Below, one piece after another: positions 22,551-36,650 of a DNA stretch of 64,000 bases. The stretch's first letter is position 1; the number at the start of each line of letters is the position of its first letter. Source of the DNA: Chaetorhynchus papuensis (Eukaryota; Chordata; Aves; Passeriformes; Rhipiduridae); assembly GCA_013396525.1 (NCBI GenBank), contig VWYX01000885.1, positions 248,001 through 312,000 of the forward strand. Reading direction: 5' to 3'. Made by a program: the position numbers and the translations under genes. The notes below the pieces were generated by a model. That model worked only from the letters and a program-made list of their open reading frames with translations, was not told where the DNA came from and made no database searches.

Positions 22551-25500
22551 GCTTCATTAGCTGGCAGCCTTAAATGAAAGCAAAGGGGTGCTGCGTTTTT
22601 CTGAATGATTTGGGGAGTTATTTCATCCTTAAATTTAGGCTGGAGAAGGAACTTAGGTGAAGGAGCTTTTCTTATGTCAAACTGTGAGCAGCAGAACAGA
22701 AGCAAATGTTTAGTGTATCCACAGGGGTACCGACTGAGGGCAAACAGCCTAACTGGGTTCACCTGCACGGCAACATCCTGATTTCTGTGTTGCACTGGAT
22801 TTACTCTGGTAGGATTGCTATGGATGCTGTCTGGTTTTGAATGCAGTGTTGTAATTACATGAGAAGAAATTGTAGGGACACCGCAGCTTCTGTGTTTGTG
22901 TGTATATACATGCAAAAATATTTGTGTGCATGGATATATCCATAAGTTTAATAGAGGAGTTAAAATAGATATAACTTGCTTTATTTTGTGGTTTTAATAA
23001 GCAACTTGATTACTTTGTGAACTTTTTTGAAATTTTCATCCATGTGTGAAGTGAAAACTTGAGAAAGACTCTGCCTGCACATCTTTTACATCATAACTTC
23101 TAAATGCACAGTTAAAACTCCTTCATGAAAGGGAATTGCCACAGCCCATAGTTGGACCTCCCTCTGAGAGGAAAGACAGGAAAAATATCTGTTGAACACA
23201 GGATACCTTGTGTGCTGGAGAGGAAATGCTAGATGATAACCCTGCAGGCTCATCTTTATATAGAGCTGTCAGTTCCTAGTGGAAGTCTCTTACATGTTCA
23301 ATTTGGGGCAGGCAGATGGTAAAGAAAAAGGTAAAAGATGCTGTCAATTAATGTATTAGCTTCCTTTGCCTTGCCTTCTCCAACTGTGAGCTTGTGAACT
23401 CCATGAAGGGCTTACTAAGTCAGTAGGAATCAACACATAGTCCATCAACCCTTTCTCTATTGTCTGGATGATGGTTCCCAAAACACCATATCTGCTTCCA
23501 GGGAGTCTGTGGCTGATGGGGAGGGTGAGGAGGGGGGGAGAGTTTTATGTGTAGAGGAAGGGTTTTGTCTTTTGAGGGTGATTTTTTTGTAAGTAAGGAT
23601 TATGGTTTGCAGAGAAACTCTCAGGGAGGATTGCCTAATGCCCATCTGTGGTATGTTTGACCTTTTTTTGGTTTCCTGAACTCCATACTTGTTCACCAAA
23701 AAGTGAAGTAAATCCTGTGGGAGTGGGGAGGGGAGAAGAATTTCAAGCAAGACTGAAGCTGTCATAGCTCTTAAGTGTGTGGAGACTTAAGTGCATCCCT
23801 GAATGGCTCCTGCTGAGATGCTAATAACTGGTCTGCTCACCCCTATTACACTGAATCTCTTCCAGTTTTCTTGCCACAACAAGTGGTATTTTAAGTCATA
23901 TTCCAAGTAAGGAGAAGTCAAAATGTAACCTTAAACCAGTGAGCTTTAGAGGCAGCTTTGCAGGGGCTGTGAAGTGCTTTTTTCTGCCAAGCGTATGGGT
24001 GGAACACTCAGCAGGAACCACAGGCCTGTCAGTAGGTTTGACCTGGGACAGTTGGGGCCCTGTGGCCAGAAGGGAAAGCGTCCATAAAAATTAAGTCCTG
24101 AGCAGAACTGTGTACATCTCCAGGACTTCAGTTTCCATGGGTTCTGACAAATTCTGTTTTACAATGTTGATTTTCTGTGACTCCTCCTCTCTGGAGCTGA
24201 CTTTGATTTTTATTCTGATTTTTCTGACACATGGCAGTCAGAAACAGAGAAGTTTGGAACATTAGTTCAAAATTTTATTTCTGCACTGGTATCTTCATTA
24301 CTATGTACAGCCTCCAAAATATTTAATGTATGTACAACTGAGGGGAGGGAATGCTGTGTTTACTGAGTTACTCAGTCATATTTCTAATTACTTACCTGTT
24401 TTATCAGATAGGATCAGCTTTTGCAACTAAGTGGAGCATCTCTTTTTTCAGAATCTTATAAAAGCTACAAAAATATTTTTTGCACCAGAGATGTGGGAAA
24501 TTGCAGTCAGTTGCTCAATATAATTAAAATAAAATACAGGTGATGTGGAAACTTGGGTACAAAGCAGCCCAGTTGCTCAAGTCCACATTTTCTTTTTTTC
24601 CAATGACATAATAGGTTTTCCGGTTGTTATTGACAAATTTCAGAAGGATAGATCTTGTATTCAGACAGGTTGAGTAATTTTTGGTATTGCAGGCATTGGG
24701 GCAGCCTTACAGAGACTCGTGGTCTTTCAGCACAGATGGAATTTGCTGTTAGATTTTTCACATCACAAAAGTTGCAGTTTTTAAACTGGTTGTAAACTTA
24801 AGGGATGGGAGGAGCCAACAGATTTTGTGGTGTAGGAAAGAAAACAGTTTCCAGCACAATGTTATCGTAATGGTAATTCAGTAAGAACTTAAGAAAAATC
24901 ATATTAATACCAGAATGAACGTGTTAACTTTGAATTATATTTTTCTTATTAATTAACCCCTCTTTTCCCCTCATGAAAGTACCTTTAACGTTTCCTTGAA
25001 ATTGATTTGCAAGGAGGCAAAATTTTTAAAGAAATCTATAAATGCACCATGACTATGCTTCCATTAAACAGAGGTCACATGGCAGTGATCAGTAGTTGTG
25101 TCCTAATAAGCAGATCAGCCTGCAAGGACACACGTGGGGGAAACAGTGATGGTGCTGGGCAACCACCGAGTCACCAGCTGTGTGATTCCCTCTCTGCCAA
25201 CGTTCTGCTTTGCAGGAGCCACATCCATTGTTTCAGTTGTTCTCCTTAGTCACATTCAAGGCAGTACTGCAAACATTGAAAAAGAAAGGAAGAAAGGAGA
25301 AACCCTGACATGTACCAGGATTTTTGCTTTGAGTCTTGTGGGTTCCCAGCTGTTACTTGGCTGGGACAGTGGGATGCTGAGGAGACCCAGCCTCTCTCAG
25401 TGCCAGGCAGCAGTTGCTGAGATGCCTGGGGCACAGTGCTTGTTCCAGGAACACAGCGTTTTGTTGATTCCACAATTAAATGCTATGGGATTTTAATTTG

Positions 25501-28500
25501 CTCTTTACTCATTTTTCATTTCCTTAATTTTTGGCATTCAGATGCAATTTTGTTGAAAAGGTTGCCTGGGGACATGAACACTTTCCTGGAGCTGAAAGCG
25601 TGATTAGCAAAGCACTTTCCTAGGATCTTCTCCTTAACACCCATCCCTTTCCCTAGGGAGGGGCTGGGCTTGCTATGAGGGCTACGGCTGGAAATGCACA
25701 GGTAAGTTTTGTGGTTACAGGAAGCCCTAGAGAGAGGTTTGGTGAGGGGCTTGGCTGCATTGATGTGATGGTGTTACAATTCTGTTTCTAGATCATGGAG
25801 TAAAATTCATGATCCTGCTTGGGATCCCAGGCCATGCAAGGACCAGGGAGAATTAAGGCATCTCCCAGCGTAGCTTCATGGTGTTGTTTCCCTCAGGGTC
25901 TGCAGCCTTCCCTGTTCGAATGCCTGACACAGCATGTGCTTCTGCATCCTGTGAGGAGTTCTCAGCCCATGCTCTAAACCTGGCAATGAACCCCCTTATT
26001 GGAGAGACTGATGTATCTGCCATTCGGGAATGAAGAGACTTGGCTGCCCCTAAATCCCATCATTACCCTTGGCTTAGGTGTATGGGTGCCCTGAGTTTGT
26101 TTTACATTTGCATTTTGTCAGACATTACCAGTGGTGTCTAATTTAAGGGATTAAATTTAACTGTTGGTGACTGTGGCTTGGTCCCAAACAAGGTGGTCTA
26201 CTAAAATCACCTTGTGTTTGGGAATTGGCCCCAGCATTATTTACTAATTCCTGAAATGCAAGGGAGAAACACTGCTAATGTGCATCTGTGTGGAAGATGT
26301 TTGGCAATATCACATTTTGCTGGGATAACTCCTTATTCAATGATTAATCATTGCAAGGGCTGTGTCCAAATCCTTTTGTCTTCCTCCTGCAACTATATGA
26401 AACTCAACTGCAGTACTTGTATCTCCTTACATGAAAGCTTTCACAGAAAGATTATGGGCAGGCTGTTGTCCTCCTTTTACATGGGAGTTGGGTGTCTAAA
26501 TGACTTCTAGGGGATATTGTCTTGAAAGATTGAGTGCCCCATCCTGAGGTGAAGCAGAAATATATTGGAAGCACCTGATATTTATTGTGTTCAGGCATAA
26601 CCTGAAGTTTTGTCCTGCTAACATAATCCATCTTCTGTAACTGTAAGGACCAGTTGAATTTCCTTGGTAACAAACACCCTTCCTCTACTCCCAGAAAGCT
26701 TAGGCTTACTGGTAACATCTGGAACCAAGGAAATTTCAGATGACCAAACTCTGTAGTATCAAAATCTCTGTGTGATCTGTTCACACTGGGAGAACAGTGT
26801 CCAGTCCTACTGCAGCATCAGGCTGCTTAATGGGATATGTGTGTCTTTTTCCAAATAGGAGTGAAGTACGAAACAAAACGTAAATCTGGCCTTTTATTTC
26901 TGCCAAGGAAAAAATGTATGAAAAAGAGTATGGTGATCTCATTATTCCTATTGTTTTTTTCATTGAAAAATAAGAACAAAGCTTGGGCTACTGCAACAAG
27001 TTCTGTCAGAAGAGGTGGGCATCCCAGCTGTGAACTAGGACATGCAAGAATGTTTAAGGTGTCTCTCCTAGCTAGCTTATATGTACAAACTCTGCCACTT
27101 CTTGGAATGTTCTTATTAATAACTGAAACACATGCTGGCTCTTTAATTTTGCATGGATTAAGCTCTCAGGTTTCATCTTGCTGGTCAGACTGAAGAGAGG
27201 GGAGATGTCTGGCTGCAGGTGAAGATTGCCCCTTGCTAGGAGATGCCAATGTCTCTTTTGAAGGAGACCAAGAGGCTCTATTTCTTATATACTCCTGTAA
27301 TTGTCTTTTGCTGTCCCCTGGGTCTTGCTGAGCAAGATATGAGGGGCAGATCAATGAACTCCAACCCCAGCTTTGCTTTTAATGGCAGAATTACTTCTGC
27401 TGGTCATAACTCAATTTTTCCCCCTGCAAGGGTAACTGTGTGTGGAAACCTCTCACGCTGGGCTTCTTAATCTGAAAGCTGCAATGTGACTACAGGGTTA
27501 CTGCTTTGCACCTGGCTGTGTATTTGTGCTCTGAGAAAAGAGCCTGTAGGCTCTAATGTTGTGGGTAGCCCAACATGAAGGAGATGTTTCAGCTGAGCCT
27601 TGGCCCTTTCAAGGGTATGATACATCATTGTATGTCCAGCTGCACCAGACTGGAGCCAAAGATGGAATGTGAGGCCTCTCTTCCTAGACCATGTGCTCAT
27701 ATCATTTCCAGCAAAAGTGTTGCTCCCTCTTGTGTAGTCTCTGTGCCTGTCTTGCCTTGTTCGAGCTCTTCCCTGGGGTTTGGGTGGGCAGGATCCCAGA
27801 TGGTCTTGCCAGCTGAAGATGGTGTCCTAAGATGAATGAATGTGTTTGGTTTTGGATGTGCAAATTTCTCAGCAGATTCACAGCCATAGATGTAGGATAC
27901 CAAGTACGTGGTCCCAGCTTTTCTAGAAGTTTACCCTTTAGATACAAATGCTGAAAGAGCTGAGTTTGGTGTCACTGCAGCCAAGTGGCCCATCTGCTCT
28001 CTCCAGGTTTTTCTGTCAGTGCAGGGTAGCTCTGTAGATAGCACAAACAATTCATCACAGGTATTGAGAGCAGTACAGGGGCATCTGTATGGCATTCTAG
28101 GTGCTATGCTACCTGTGAAACTGCATTTTATGTTGTCGTGGCCAAGGCTGTGGCCGGACAATTAGGAGAGGAATTTGCTTACTAGCATGCAAATTTAAGT
28201 TTTCTAGGGTTTTAAACAGTTTACAGCATACTCCATCTTAATTGATGTAAACCCTTCCAGCAAGGAGGCAGAAGGGGATTTACCAAGCTTGGAAATAATT
28301 AAAATCATGCTGAAACTTTCCTAACAGGTACTAAATGTGACAGTGTGTGGTCTCTCTGACAGGGTTGCCTTTCCCTATAAATGGAAAAGTGCAACATCAG
28401 ATGTTTAAATGCATGCAAATAGATAAACAACTCTTTTATGACATATTAAGAACAGTTTGGTTTATGGCTTTTTAGATGTATCTTAAAATCTTGTTTTATA

Positions 28501-30929
28501 ATGACTTTAGCAGAGCTGTCCAATTTCCAAGATGTGCTTCTAAAGAAGGATGAGGTTTGTACCTGGTTTTTATTAACTATATTACCAGCTAAAAATAAAC
28601 CAAGCTGCAGACAGCTGACAGCAATGTGGACCCTCAATGTGTTTCATTAATAATAATAATTCTTGGGGGCATGGAGGCAGAAATGGAGCTCTTTTTGTCT
28701 CCTGGAAGCTGTTTTGCTCATCCTGGGAGAGGAAAGTAACCTGACTGTCTTTGAAATTTACTGATTTTCATTAAGATCACGGGACTTTGAATGGAGCTTT
28801 AGTTAATTATGAACTTTAACCCCATATTTTAGTGTGTTCCTGGACAAAATCTGTGGCTTTGTCATGCCTTGCAGGCTACTGGCAGAGAAGTTCTCTGGTA
28901 GTGTGTATAAAAGGATCCTGGGGTTATATTGTTGAAAGTTGAAAACTGCAAGTGCAGAATTACAATTAGGGTGGTCTGATTTCTTTTTTCTTTTAAACCA
29001 GCATAGGGATGTGGTGATTCTCCCTAATTTGTTCTTTACTCATGTCTGACTGCCTTTGTGAAGAGTGGACTCAAACTGACTTAGGAGTTAAAGTTTCTAT
29101 GGAGGAATTCTTTGGACCTCTGCAGGAATCCAAGCAGTTACTGAGCTCAGGTTGAGGGCCAGTACCTTGAAAGAAGAAATATCAGAAAGATACAGTCTGG
29201 CCAAAGCTAGATGAAGGAAAAGAAATATTCTAGAAAGACACTGGGCAACTTTCCAGCCTTACTGTGTAAGCCTGTGCTGCTACTGGAATTCATTTACCCG
29301 AGAGTCATATGTCAGTGAAGCCTGTCTTTTCAAATGGTGCTGCTATCTATCAGTCAGAACTAAAAGGCAATAAACCACATGCATTTAAGCTGAAAACATG
29401 AAGTACCTCCTGATAAATTTGGAGACCACTTCTGTGGCATAGTTTAATCTTGCTGGGTTTGGTGAACATCTGTAAACATGTTTTTGTGTGTTGGATAAAA
29501 GAAAGACTCTAAAAAATTTGAAGTTGAGTTTTGATACCTGTTTTTGATAACTGAACAGAATGTTTTTGGAGCCTGGGAAAGCATGCATTCTGCAAGTGAC
29601 TTTGACCAATATCTATGCAAGAATGAGAGAGCAAAGGAAAAGAAGTATCCAACCCACAAACCAAACACTGGAAAGGAAAAGGTAGAGTTCTAATTTCTAG
29701 TCATTTTTGAAGTGTTATTCAGTGGCCTGAATTCCCCTGCCCAGATTTACATTGGCATAAATTGTAATTTGTTTCCTATCTTTAAAATTTGACTTTTAGT
29801 ATGCAGTAAATTTTAAAAAAAAAAAAAAGTCAGTAAAATGTAATGGCCAGATTAGGGACTTAGGTGTTGGCAAATGTGTTGCTCTATAGGTTTTTCTCTC
29901 TTAAAGCCTGACCACAAAGTTTGGCTGAAGGCATGCTATGCATTGACCAGAGTTGTATTGATATTTGGAAACATGAGAATAGATAACAGTATTTTACAAG
30001 GTATTTGGTTTTTAAAAACTAAGGGGAAAGCTTAGATTCTTTGATTACTTGATGACCATTACAATAAACACAGTCTTGTACACTAAAACTCAGTGAGCAA
30101 ACAGGGCACTGTTTCTTTTCTGTGTCTTAAATTGCATGGCTGCTTCACCTACTGCCATAGGTAAGTTTGCTGCATGTAGTGTTTAATTGATACTATAAGT
30201 ATCAAAGACACCGAAGTGCTATTTAGAAGTTTAAAAGGATTAAAATCTTTTAAAGGTGGGGGGCATTTTCAACAGTTGGTCACACCTGTGTACCCTCTTC
30301 CCAGTGGTTTGGGAGTGATTCTTTGTTAGAACCTTCACTTGGGAAGCATCCTGGACCAACCCTGCTCCTGCAGGCGCCTGGTTCCTGAAGTCAAGTGGGG
30401 AATTCCCCCCTCCTCTGTTTGTGCTGGCCCAGGTCTTCAGGGAGAGCCAGGAGTACATGTGGTTCCTGTTAGTTCAGAAAACAGAAACATCTGGGGAAGA
30501 CGTGAATGACTTACTGCCTCAGTTCAGCAGGAGGAAAGTCTCTGACAGTTCATTCTGGACAGAGATCCTCTCTATTATGTGCTGAAGCAGGGAGCAGATG
30601 CACATAAAATACAGCTCAAACCAGCAGGAGATGGGCAGTCATGCTGCCTTTCTTATATGGCCTTTCTCTCTTCCTGCCTATGGGGGTGCCTCCTAAAGAA
30701 AGTGAAAGGAAGGATTTTCTCATCCAGTGAGAGCAGGGAAGGATGCTCTGGAAGAACACTTCCTAGGGACAGCAATGTGTTTCCCAGGGAGATGCCCATA
30801 TGGGTTTAAGAAGAAAGGAAAGTGAACCACAGGTGAACATATTTGCTATGTGTTCACTGTAAAAAAATCTGGAAGAAAATGCTTATAGCACTGTGGGTAG
30901 TTGTTATTAACAGGAAGGTAGAATGACTA
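22551..30929. other. Intergenic, no gene seen
   Basis: AT-rich sequence with ordinary short open frames. A purine-rich, G-run stretch lies at 23518-23540 and a 14-base A run at 29815-29828. No conserved exon, RNA gene or repeat family was recognised. Confidence 0.5.
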
Positions 30930-31021
30930 GACCAGATCCAGGAGGCCCTGCTTCATCAGGGTGTCAGGTCAGATGACTTCCAGAGGTTCCTTCTCATCTC
31001 CAGCAGTCTGTGATTCTGTGA
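30930..31021 (+). mobile_element. CR1 LINE, short 3' tail
   Basis: The end of the segment reads 'ggtcagatgacttccagagg', then 'ttccttctcatctccagcag', then 'tctgtgattctgtga'. This is the + orientation of the CR1 3' terminus. Under 100 bases remain, so the left boundary is approximate. Confidence 0.75.
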
Positions 31022-34000
31022 CATCAGCTGGGTTAGACTGTGCAACGTGGCCTGGCTATAACAGTGGTGCTTATTTCCTCAATCCCTAAGGAAGTGTGTC
31101 CCACCAGTGTAAGAGTATGGGTTTTTTCCTAATCTAACTGCACCACCAACAATGTTCTGTGGCTTAACATTTCTGTTTCTAAGCAGAGTAAAATACAGCT
31201 CTCTAGAATTTGGTGTGGGAGCTGTAAGGGCAGGACGTGGAGCATCAATAACCTGAATGGTGGGTGTTTGGTATGAGCAGGCTGGCTGTGCTGTCTTGTC
31301 TGGGGAGATAAAAAGGCAGATGGGATGAGTTGCCCTTTGCAGGTGTGTGTGTGTCTTCATCAATAACAACCTGTGGTCCCTAGGGTACCCTGGGGAGCTG
31401 TTGTATGTGGGGATGGGGCAAATTACCATTAGCAGCTGCTCCTGTTCTCTTTCCTCACTTGCATTCTCCTCCATGGGATAAAACATTTCTTTCTATTCTC
31501 TCTGGCCTGTTATTTCTCCTCCTCTGGTGTGTTCTCCTTCTCATTTCTCAACTGTCCCAATTTTCCCTATACTTGTTCCTCTGAACACAGAGAATCTTCT
31601 TTGCTATTGACCCTGAAGAACAACTGCTTCTGTTAGCATATGATCAAATTTTGCTGGATTTCCCCAGATGGCAGACAGTGCCTTTATTAGAAAAATCAAA
31701 ATTTGTATATATTGCTTGGGTTAAGTGAGGTAATTGACTTTTGCCACCTAGAGTTGCGTGTATTTCAGGGAAATTTTTGAAGAAAAGAGAGGGATGACAA
31801 ATCCTCAGGGAGGAACTTGTTCATAATTACATAAAGACCTTGGCTGTATATGAATGTAAGGATGCAGGAAGCTGTGCTAGCTGGATCTTTGCTAGGGAAA
31901 ATGTTAATGTTCTGATAGCAATACAGTCTGGGGACTATAAAAAGAGCTAAAGAAGTCCAGTCACTTCATTAACTAACTCTTCATAAATCCTAGGAAGAGG
32001 GATCTGTCCTCTTGAGAGCAAAAGTTAACCTTAGTATCCAACCCTCATGCATCTTCTGCTTTCACAGTTTCAGTCATTCAGACAATTGATGGAGCATCTA
32101 TTTATTCCAGGAACTTCCCTTTCTGTTCTCTGTGCAGTTTTATGGCTTTATACCCAATAAAAACTACTGTATGCACTTAACTCTGGGAACAGGCTAGAGC
32201 TATTTACTCAAGCAGAAAAGTATGGTATTAGGGTGAGAGATCCCTTGTGGAGATAGGAAAGGAATCTTACTGGCTTTAAATAAGGTGTGAAGATACTTGA
32301 ACAGCCTTGTATAATCAATACATTATGAGACAAATGTTTTGTATTCTGTCTCTGCTGATGCCTTCAAGGAAATGAGTATCTTAAGCTTAAAATGCAGAGG
32401 AAAAGATTGTCAGTGTGCTGTAAATCTGCACACACAGGTGCTAAATATCTTGGTCTTAATGGCATCAGGAGTAGGGTTTCTTTTGTATGAGGTTTCAGTT
32501 CAGGTATAATGTCACTGGAGGATCTGCCTTGTAATTCTGTGGACAACCTTCTCAATTTAAATATTTATTTATTTATTTATTCCAGATTTTTTTTTTCTTT
32601 CCCTCCTTTATGGGAATTCTTCCTTGTTTGATTTTTTTAAACACTGTCTGTGATGTTTGTGACCAAAGTCCCACCGGCTGATCTGCCCTCAGCTCGCTGT
32701 GGCACTGGTGCTCCTCATACACTTGAAAGATGCAGGCTGGGCAGGATTTTAGGCACATGAGAGAAAGAATTCTTATCTGGAGAAAGCTGATGGAAAACAC
32801 TTCTCTTTTGGTTTTGTGCCACCTGGAAGGGTTGCCCAGAAAGCTTCCCTGCAGGGCATGTTGTTCTGGAGTGTAGGTACAGCTCTTCCTCTCTTCTGCC
32901 AGAAACAGAGAGATGGACAGAGTTATGTCTTGGAACAAGTTGAAGCACAACGCTGTGTCCCAGCAGCAATACACATCAATGAAGGGAGGGAAAATGAGCT
33001 TTGTTACAATGAGACAAAGGTTCATTTAGGAGTCTCATTTTTTTTCATTTGGGTAATTATTGTGAAGTTTGAGTTTACTTTCTGGTGGCACTTTTTTAAC
33101 TTGAATTTATCTAAATTTCCTGAACCACAGAAGATTAATAGCCTCACAATTTATGCTTTTTCTCTGTAGAGTGAAAAAGTGTAATTAAAAAGAAGATATA
33201 CAGTTGAATTGAATTTTTGAACTGCAGCTTGGAAATACTTCACAGAATACAAAGCATAAAAGAAGCATGGGGTATTGTTGCACGCTTTTCTGCAGATAAT
33301 TACAAACCATACTTGCTTTGTGAAATCAAACTTTGTCTTGCTTGGTCAATCTTGCTTTTGTACTGGGAGCAAGTTGCCACACTCCACATGTCTGCTTCTA
33401 TTATGATGAGCAGAACAGTCTAAATAAGTGGAGGGTGTTCTGTTATTTTTAGCAGAGAAAATGTGATTATATGAAATCCTGTTTATCCTGTTATCATGAG
33501 AGGTTTAGAAGCCTGTTTCTGCATGATAACAGTTATGCTCTTATCAGAGCTCAGGTTAGGAGAAGAGGGATTGCGGAAATAAAGCCATCGCTGAAAACCT
33601 ACCAATAATACCAGAGATTAAGCCCAGTTCTGGAGCATGCCACAGTCAGTATACATGCCATTCTTCCCTTAGGGGGTATTGAGCAAGCCTAGATACAGCT
33701 GATGACAAAACTATAGTGTGAGAACAACCAACTGACACCAAACTCCTCCTGCTCAGCTTGCTCAAATAGATGACACCAAACCGCTCTGAATAGACCCTCT
33801 GGATCAGAAGTGTTTCTGTCTGGTGTAGTGCCTGCTTCTTCTACTACTGTCTCTGAATGTCAAGAGGAAGATTCCCTCAAAAGGTGTGCAGACTGTTGCA
33901 GCTGGGCTGTCTGTTCCTCCCCGTTGTCCTCAGGTACTGGGGATGCCAAGGCAAGGAGAATGACAGACTATCCATGATTTTTTGCTGTAGACTTGTTTTG

Positions 34001-36649
34001 TTCTCAAATCCTGCAGCCGATCCCTCGTGTTTCGTTCCTCAGATCTTGTTTCCATGTTTGCTACCTCCCAGAACTGTTATTTGAGTTAATCGGCAGTCAG
34101 GACTTACTTTTTTGACATCCTTTGTTTGTCCAAAGCATTCAGAAAAACGGTCACTCATACTGTTGATGATTAAGCCTGGTAAGCATTGGTCCTGATTCTC
34201 TCAGTTCGATGTTCCCTGCTGCTGATGTGAATATCTTTAATACCATATGGATTCTTATCACCCTAATCCTGGCATATTGCGTCTGTAGATACACTTACAA
34301 GCAATGTAAAGTCACCACCTCTCTTTTCCTGGAAATCAGAGACCCTGTGCACACTTCCTTCCCAGCTGAAATCTTGCTATATATCCAAGGACATATATTT
34401 TCCTTGGACAGCTCTCAGCCACTCCAGCAAACGACTCCTATATAGCTCTGCAGTTGATTTATGCACAGTTAGTGGGTCCCCTGTGAATCCACTCCCTTCC
34501 CTACCTCTGCCCATGGGCACTTGAAATGCCTCTGCATCCTGTATGTCCTGAGTTAGCTATACTGATGGATCACTGTCCCCAGCCACTCAGCAAAGACCCA
34601 GAGTGTGGGAACTTGAGAGACTCTGTTTTGATTTGGATAGCCCCAGCTCTGTGCTGGTACCCAGGGCAGTTGCACAGATCCTGGACATCCTCCACACACT
34701 TCTACAGCAGTGCTTGTTGCTCAGGTTCTGATGAGCTTTTTTCCTCGTTGTTATATTATTGCTATGGATTTTAGCAGCTCTGAGCTGAGTCCTGCTGAAG
34801 CCAGCAAGTTTCTGTTGGTTTTGTGTGGTATACTTGACTGGTATAAACATAACCCATATCAACTCTTCTAGTTCAGCCTACTTGCTTCCCTTCCTTGTCA
34901 TGTAGTGGGATGGTCTGACAGCTGCTGGCTCTCCAAGAAATGTATGCTTAATTCCAGGCTTCCTGTTTTGGGCATTTGTGGGCTTTTTTCTTTATGATAT
35001 TTGGTTTGGTTTTTTAATACCTTATCTCAGCCTGAATAAAGGATGTTAGTAAAATTCTGGGATATGGGCTGAGCGTGTGTATGTGCACATACACAGAGAA
35101 AGCAAGCGTGAGATGACATTTGGCTTTCCCAATCCATTGAAATCACTACAACCTGAGCAAGAAGACTTTTAAAGGAAAACTCTTGCCTTGAATACAGCTG
35201 CTTAGATTTTTCCTGCTTTTCTTCGTGAAGAAAGAGCAAGCTGTATTTGCCTAGTATTGCTGTGGTGACCCAGTCACAGGTTGGTGAGGGAAGTACTCTT
35301 GGCTTTAACCCAGGGACACCTGTTCTGAATCAGCGCTGTCCCACTGGCCAGCCCCTGCCATGTACACATTGCATGGGATATCTCTGGACACTGCACCTAC
35401 TCCACAGGCCCTTAACTATTCCTTGGAGGTCTTCGTAAGTTGTCTTCAACTTGTGCTCCTTCTGATTTCCCCAGCTCAGCCTGAACTTAGATCCTGCCCC
35501 CATAGGGAGAAACTCCAGGTTAAAAATATCTCAAATCAGAAGGAAGCTACTGCTCATCAGTCTGCCCAGCCTCCTGTCGCACCCAGCTCTTGTTCCACTC
35601 CCCTGGGCTTAGGGAAAATGTGGTCATTTCTAAGACAGGTCTGAACTAAGCAGGCTTGTGTAGCAGACTGGGGAAAAGAAGACCAGGGGTGGGGGAGATG
35701 CTTCATCATGAAGAAATGTTATACATTGGCAGTAACAGCCAGCCTTCACCACGGGATTGCCTTCATTTTGTGAGAGGTTGCTCTGCCAGGGCACGTTAAG
35801 GCCTGTTTGGCCCTGAGATTTCCATTCCTGGCACTCCTGCTGTACACTCAGGCCAAAAGAGCACGAATTGGTCCCAGTGTCAGGAGTATATAGATGCCAG
35901 CACTATATATAGGAGGGAAAAAGGGAAAGGAAAACCAGTCTGTGGGCTTGAAAATAGGGGATGTGGAAGTAAATGAAATGCCAGAGGGAAGAACATAGCA
36001 CAAGAGATTGTGCAGGCTGAGGAGAGATTAACAGGTATTAGAAGAATGTGAAGGACATCAGAGAATTCAGATCAGTGCTGAGGTGAGCAGCAGGGAATGT
36101 TCTTAGCAAGGAGCATTTGGAAGGTGGACACAGATGGCAAGGTATGAAAAGCAGGCAGACCTGAGAAGCTGTAAGGGCAGCATGGAGGAAAAACCTTAAA
36201 ATCCAGAAATGGGAAGAAGGTGCAAAGTAGATGAACAAATATCTGAAATACTTTCCAACTCAGAAATAATAATTTTGTTTATCTTGATGTTAGAAAGCTG
36301 TGTATAAACTAAGCAATGGTAGTGTAAGAATAATTTTATTTAGTATTTTGGTAACACAATGATACATCTCAAAATGGCCATAGAATTTAGCTTGCTAAAT
36401 GACTACATACATTCTAAATAGGTGCTACTAAATTTGAGTAACTTCACAGATTACAGGAGACATTAGGTGACCAACAGCTGTACAGTGTTTAACCCCCTGA
36501 CTGACATGAAAAGTGTGGATGGATTTTGCATAGTAGCCCATGCACAGTTAAAGCTTTTGGAAGAGTACAAAATTGCAAAAGCCATTTTTTATTAAAATAT
36601 GTATTGATGATCCTTGCATTAGAATAGCTATTCAGCTGTAGGTTACATA
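31022..36649. other. Intergenic, no gene seen
   Basis: AT-rich sequence. A short (ATTT)n microsatellite lies at 32562-32581. No exon or RNA gene was recognised. The right end may overlap the most distal part of the CYP1B1 3' UTR. Confidence 0.5.
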
Positions 36650-36650
36650 C

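Noticed and set aside
23518..23540. G-run stretch as a G-quadruplex regulatory site
   Set aside because: Only a short purine-rich run with no promoter or gene context. Not enough to call a feature.
31079..31486. 135-residue - strand open frame
   Set aside because: No family similarity recognised and no supporting splice or promoter signals.
32573..33025. 150-residue - strand open frame
   Set aside because: No recognisable domain, poor initiation context and a lysine-rich end derived from a T-rich tract. Probably chance.
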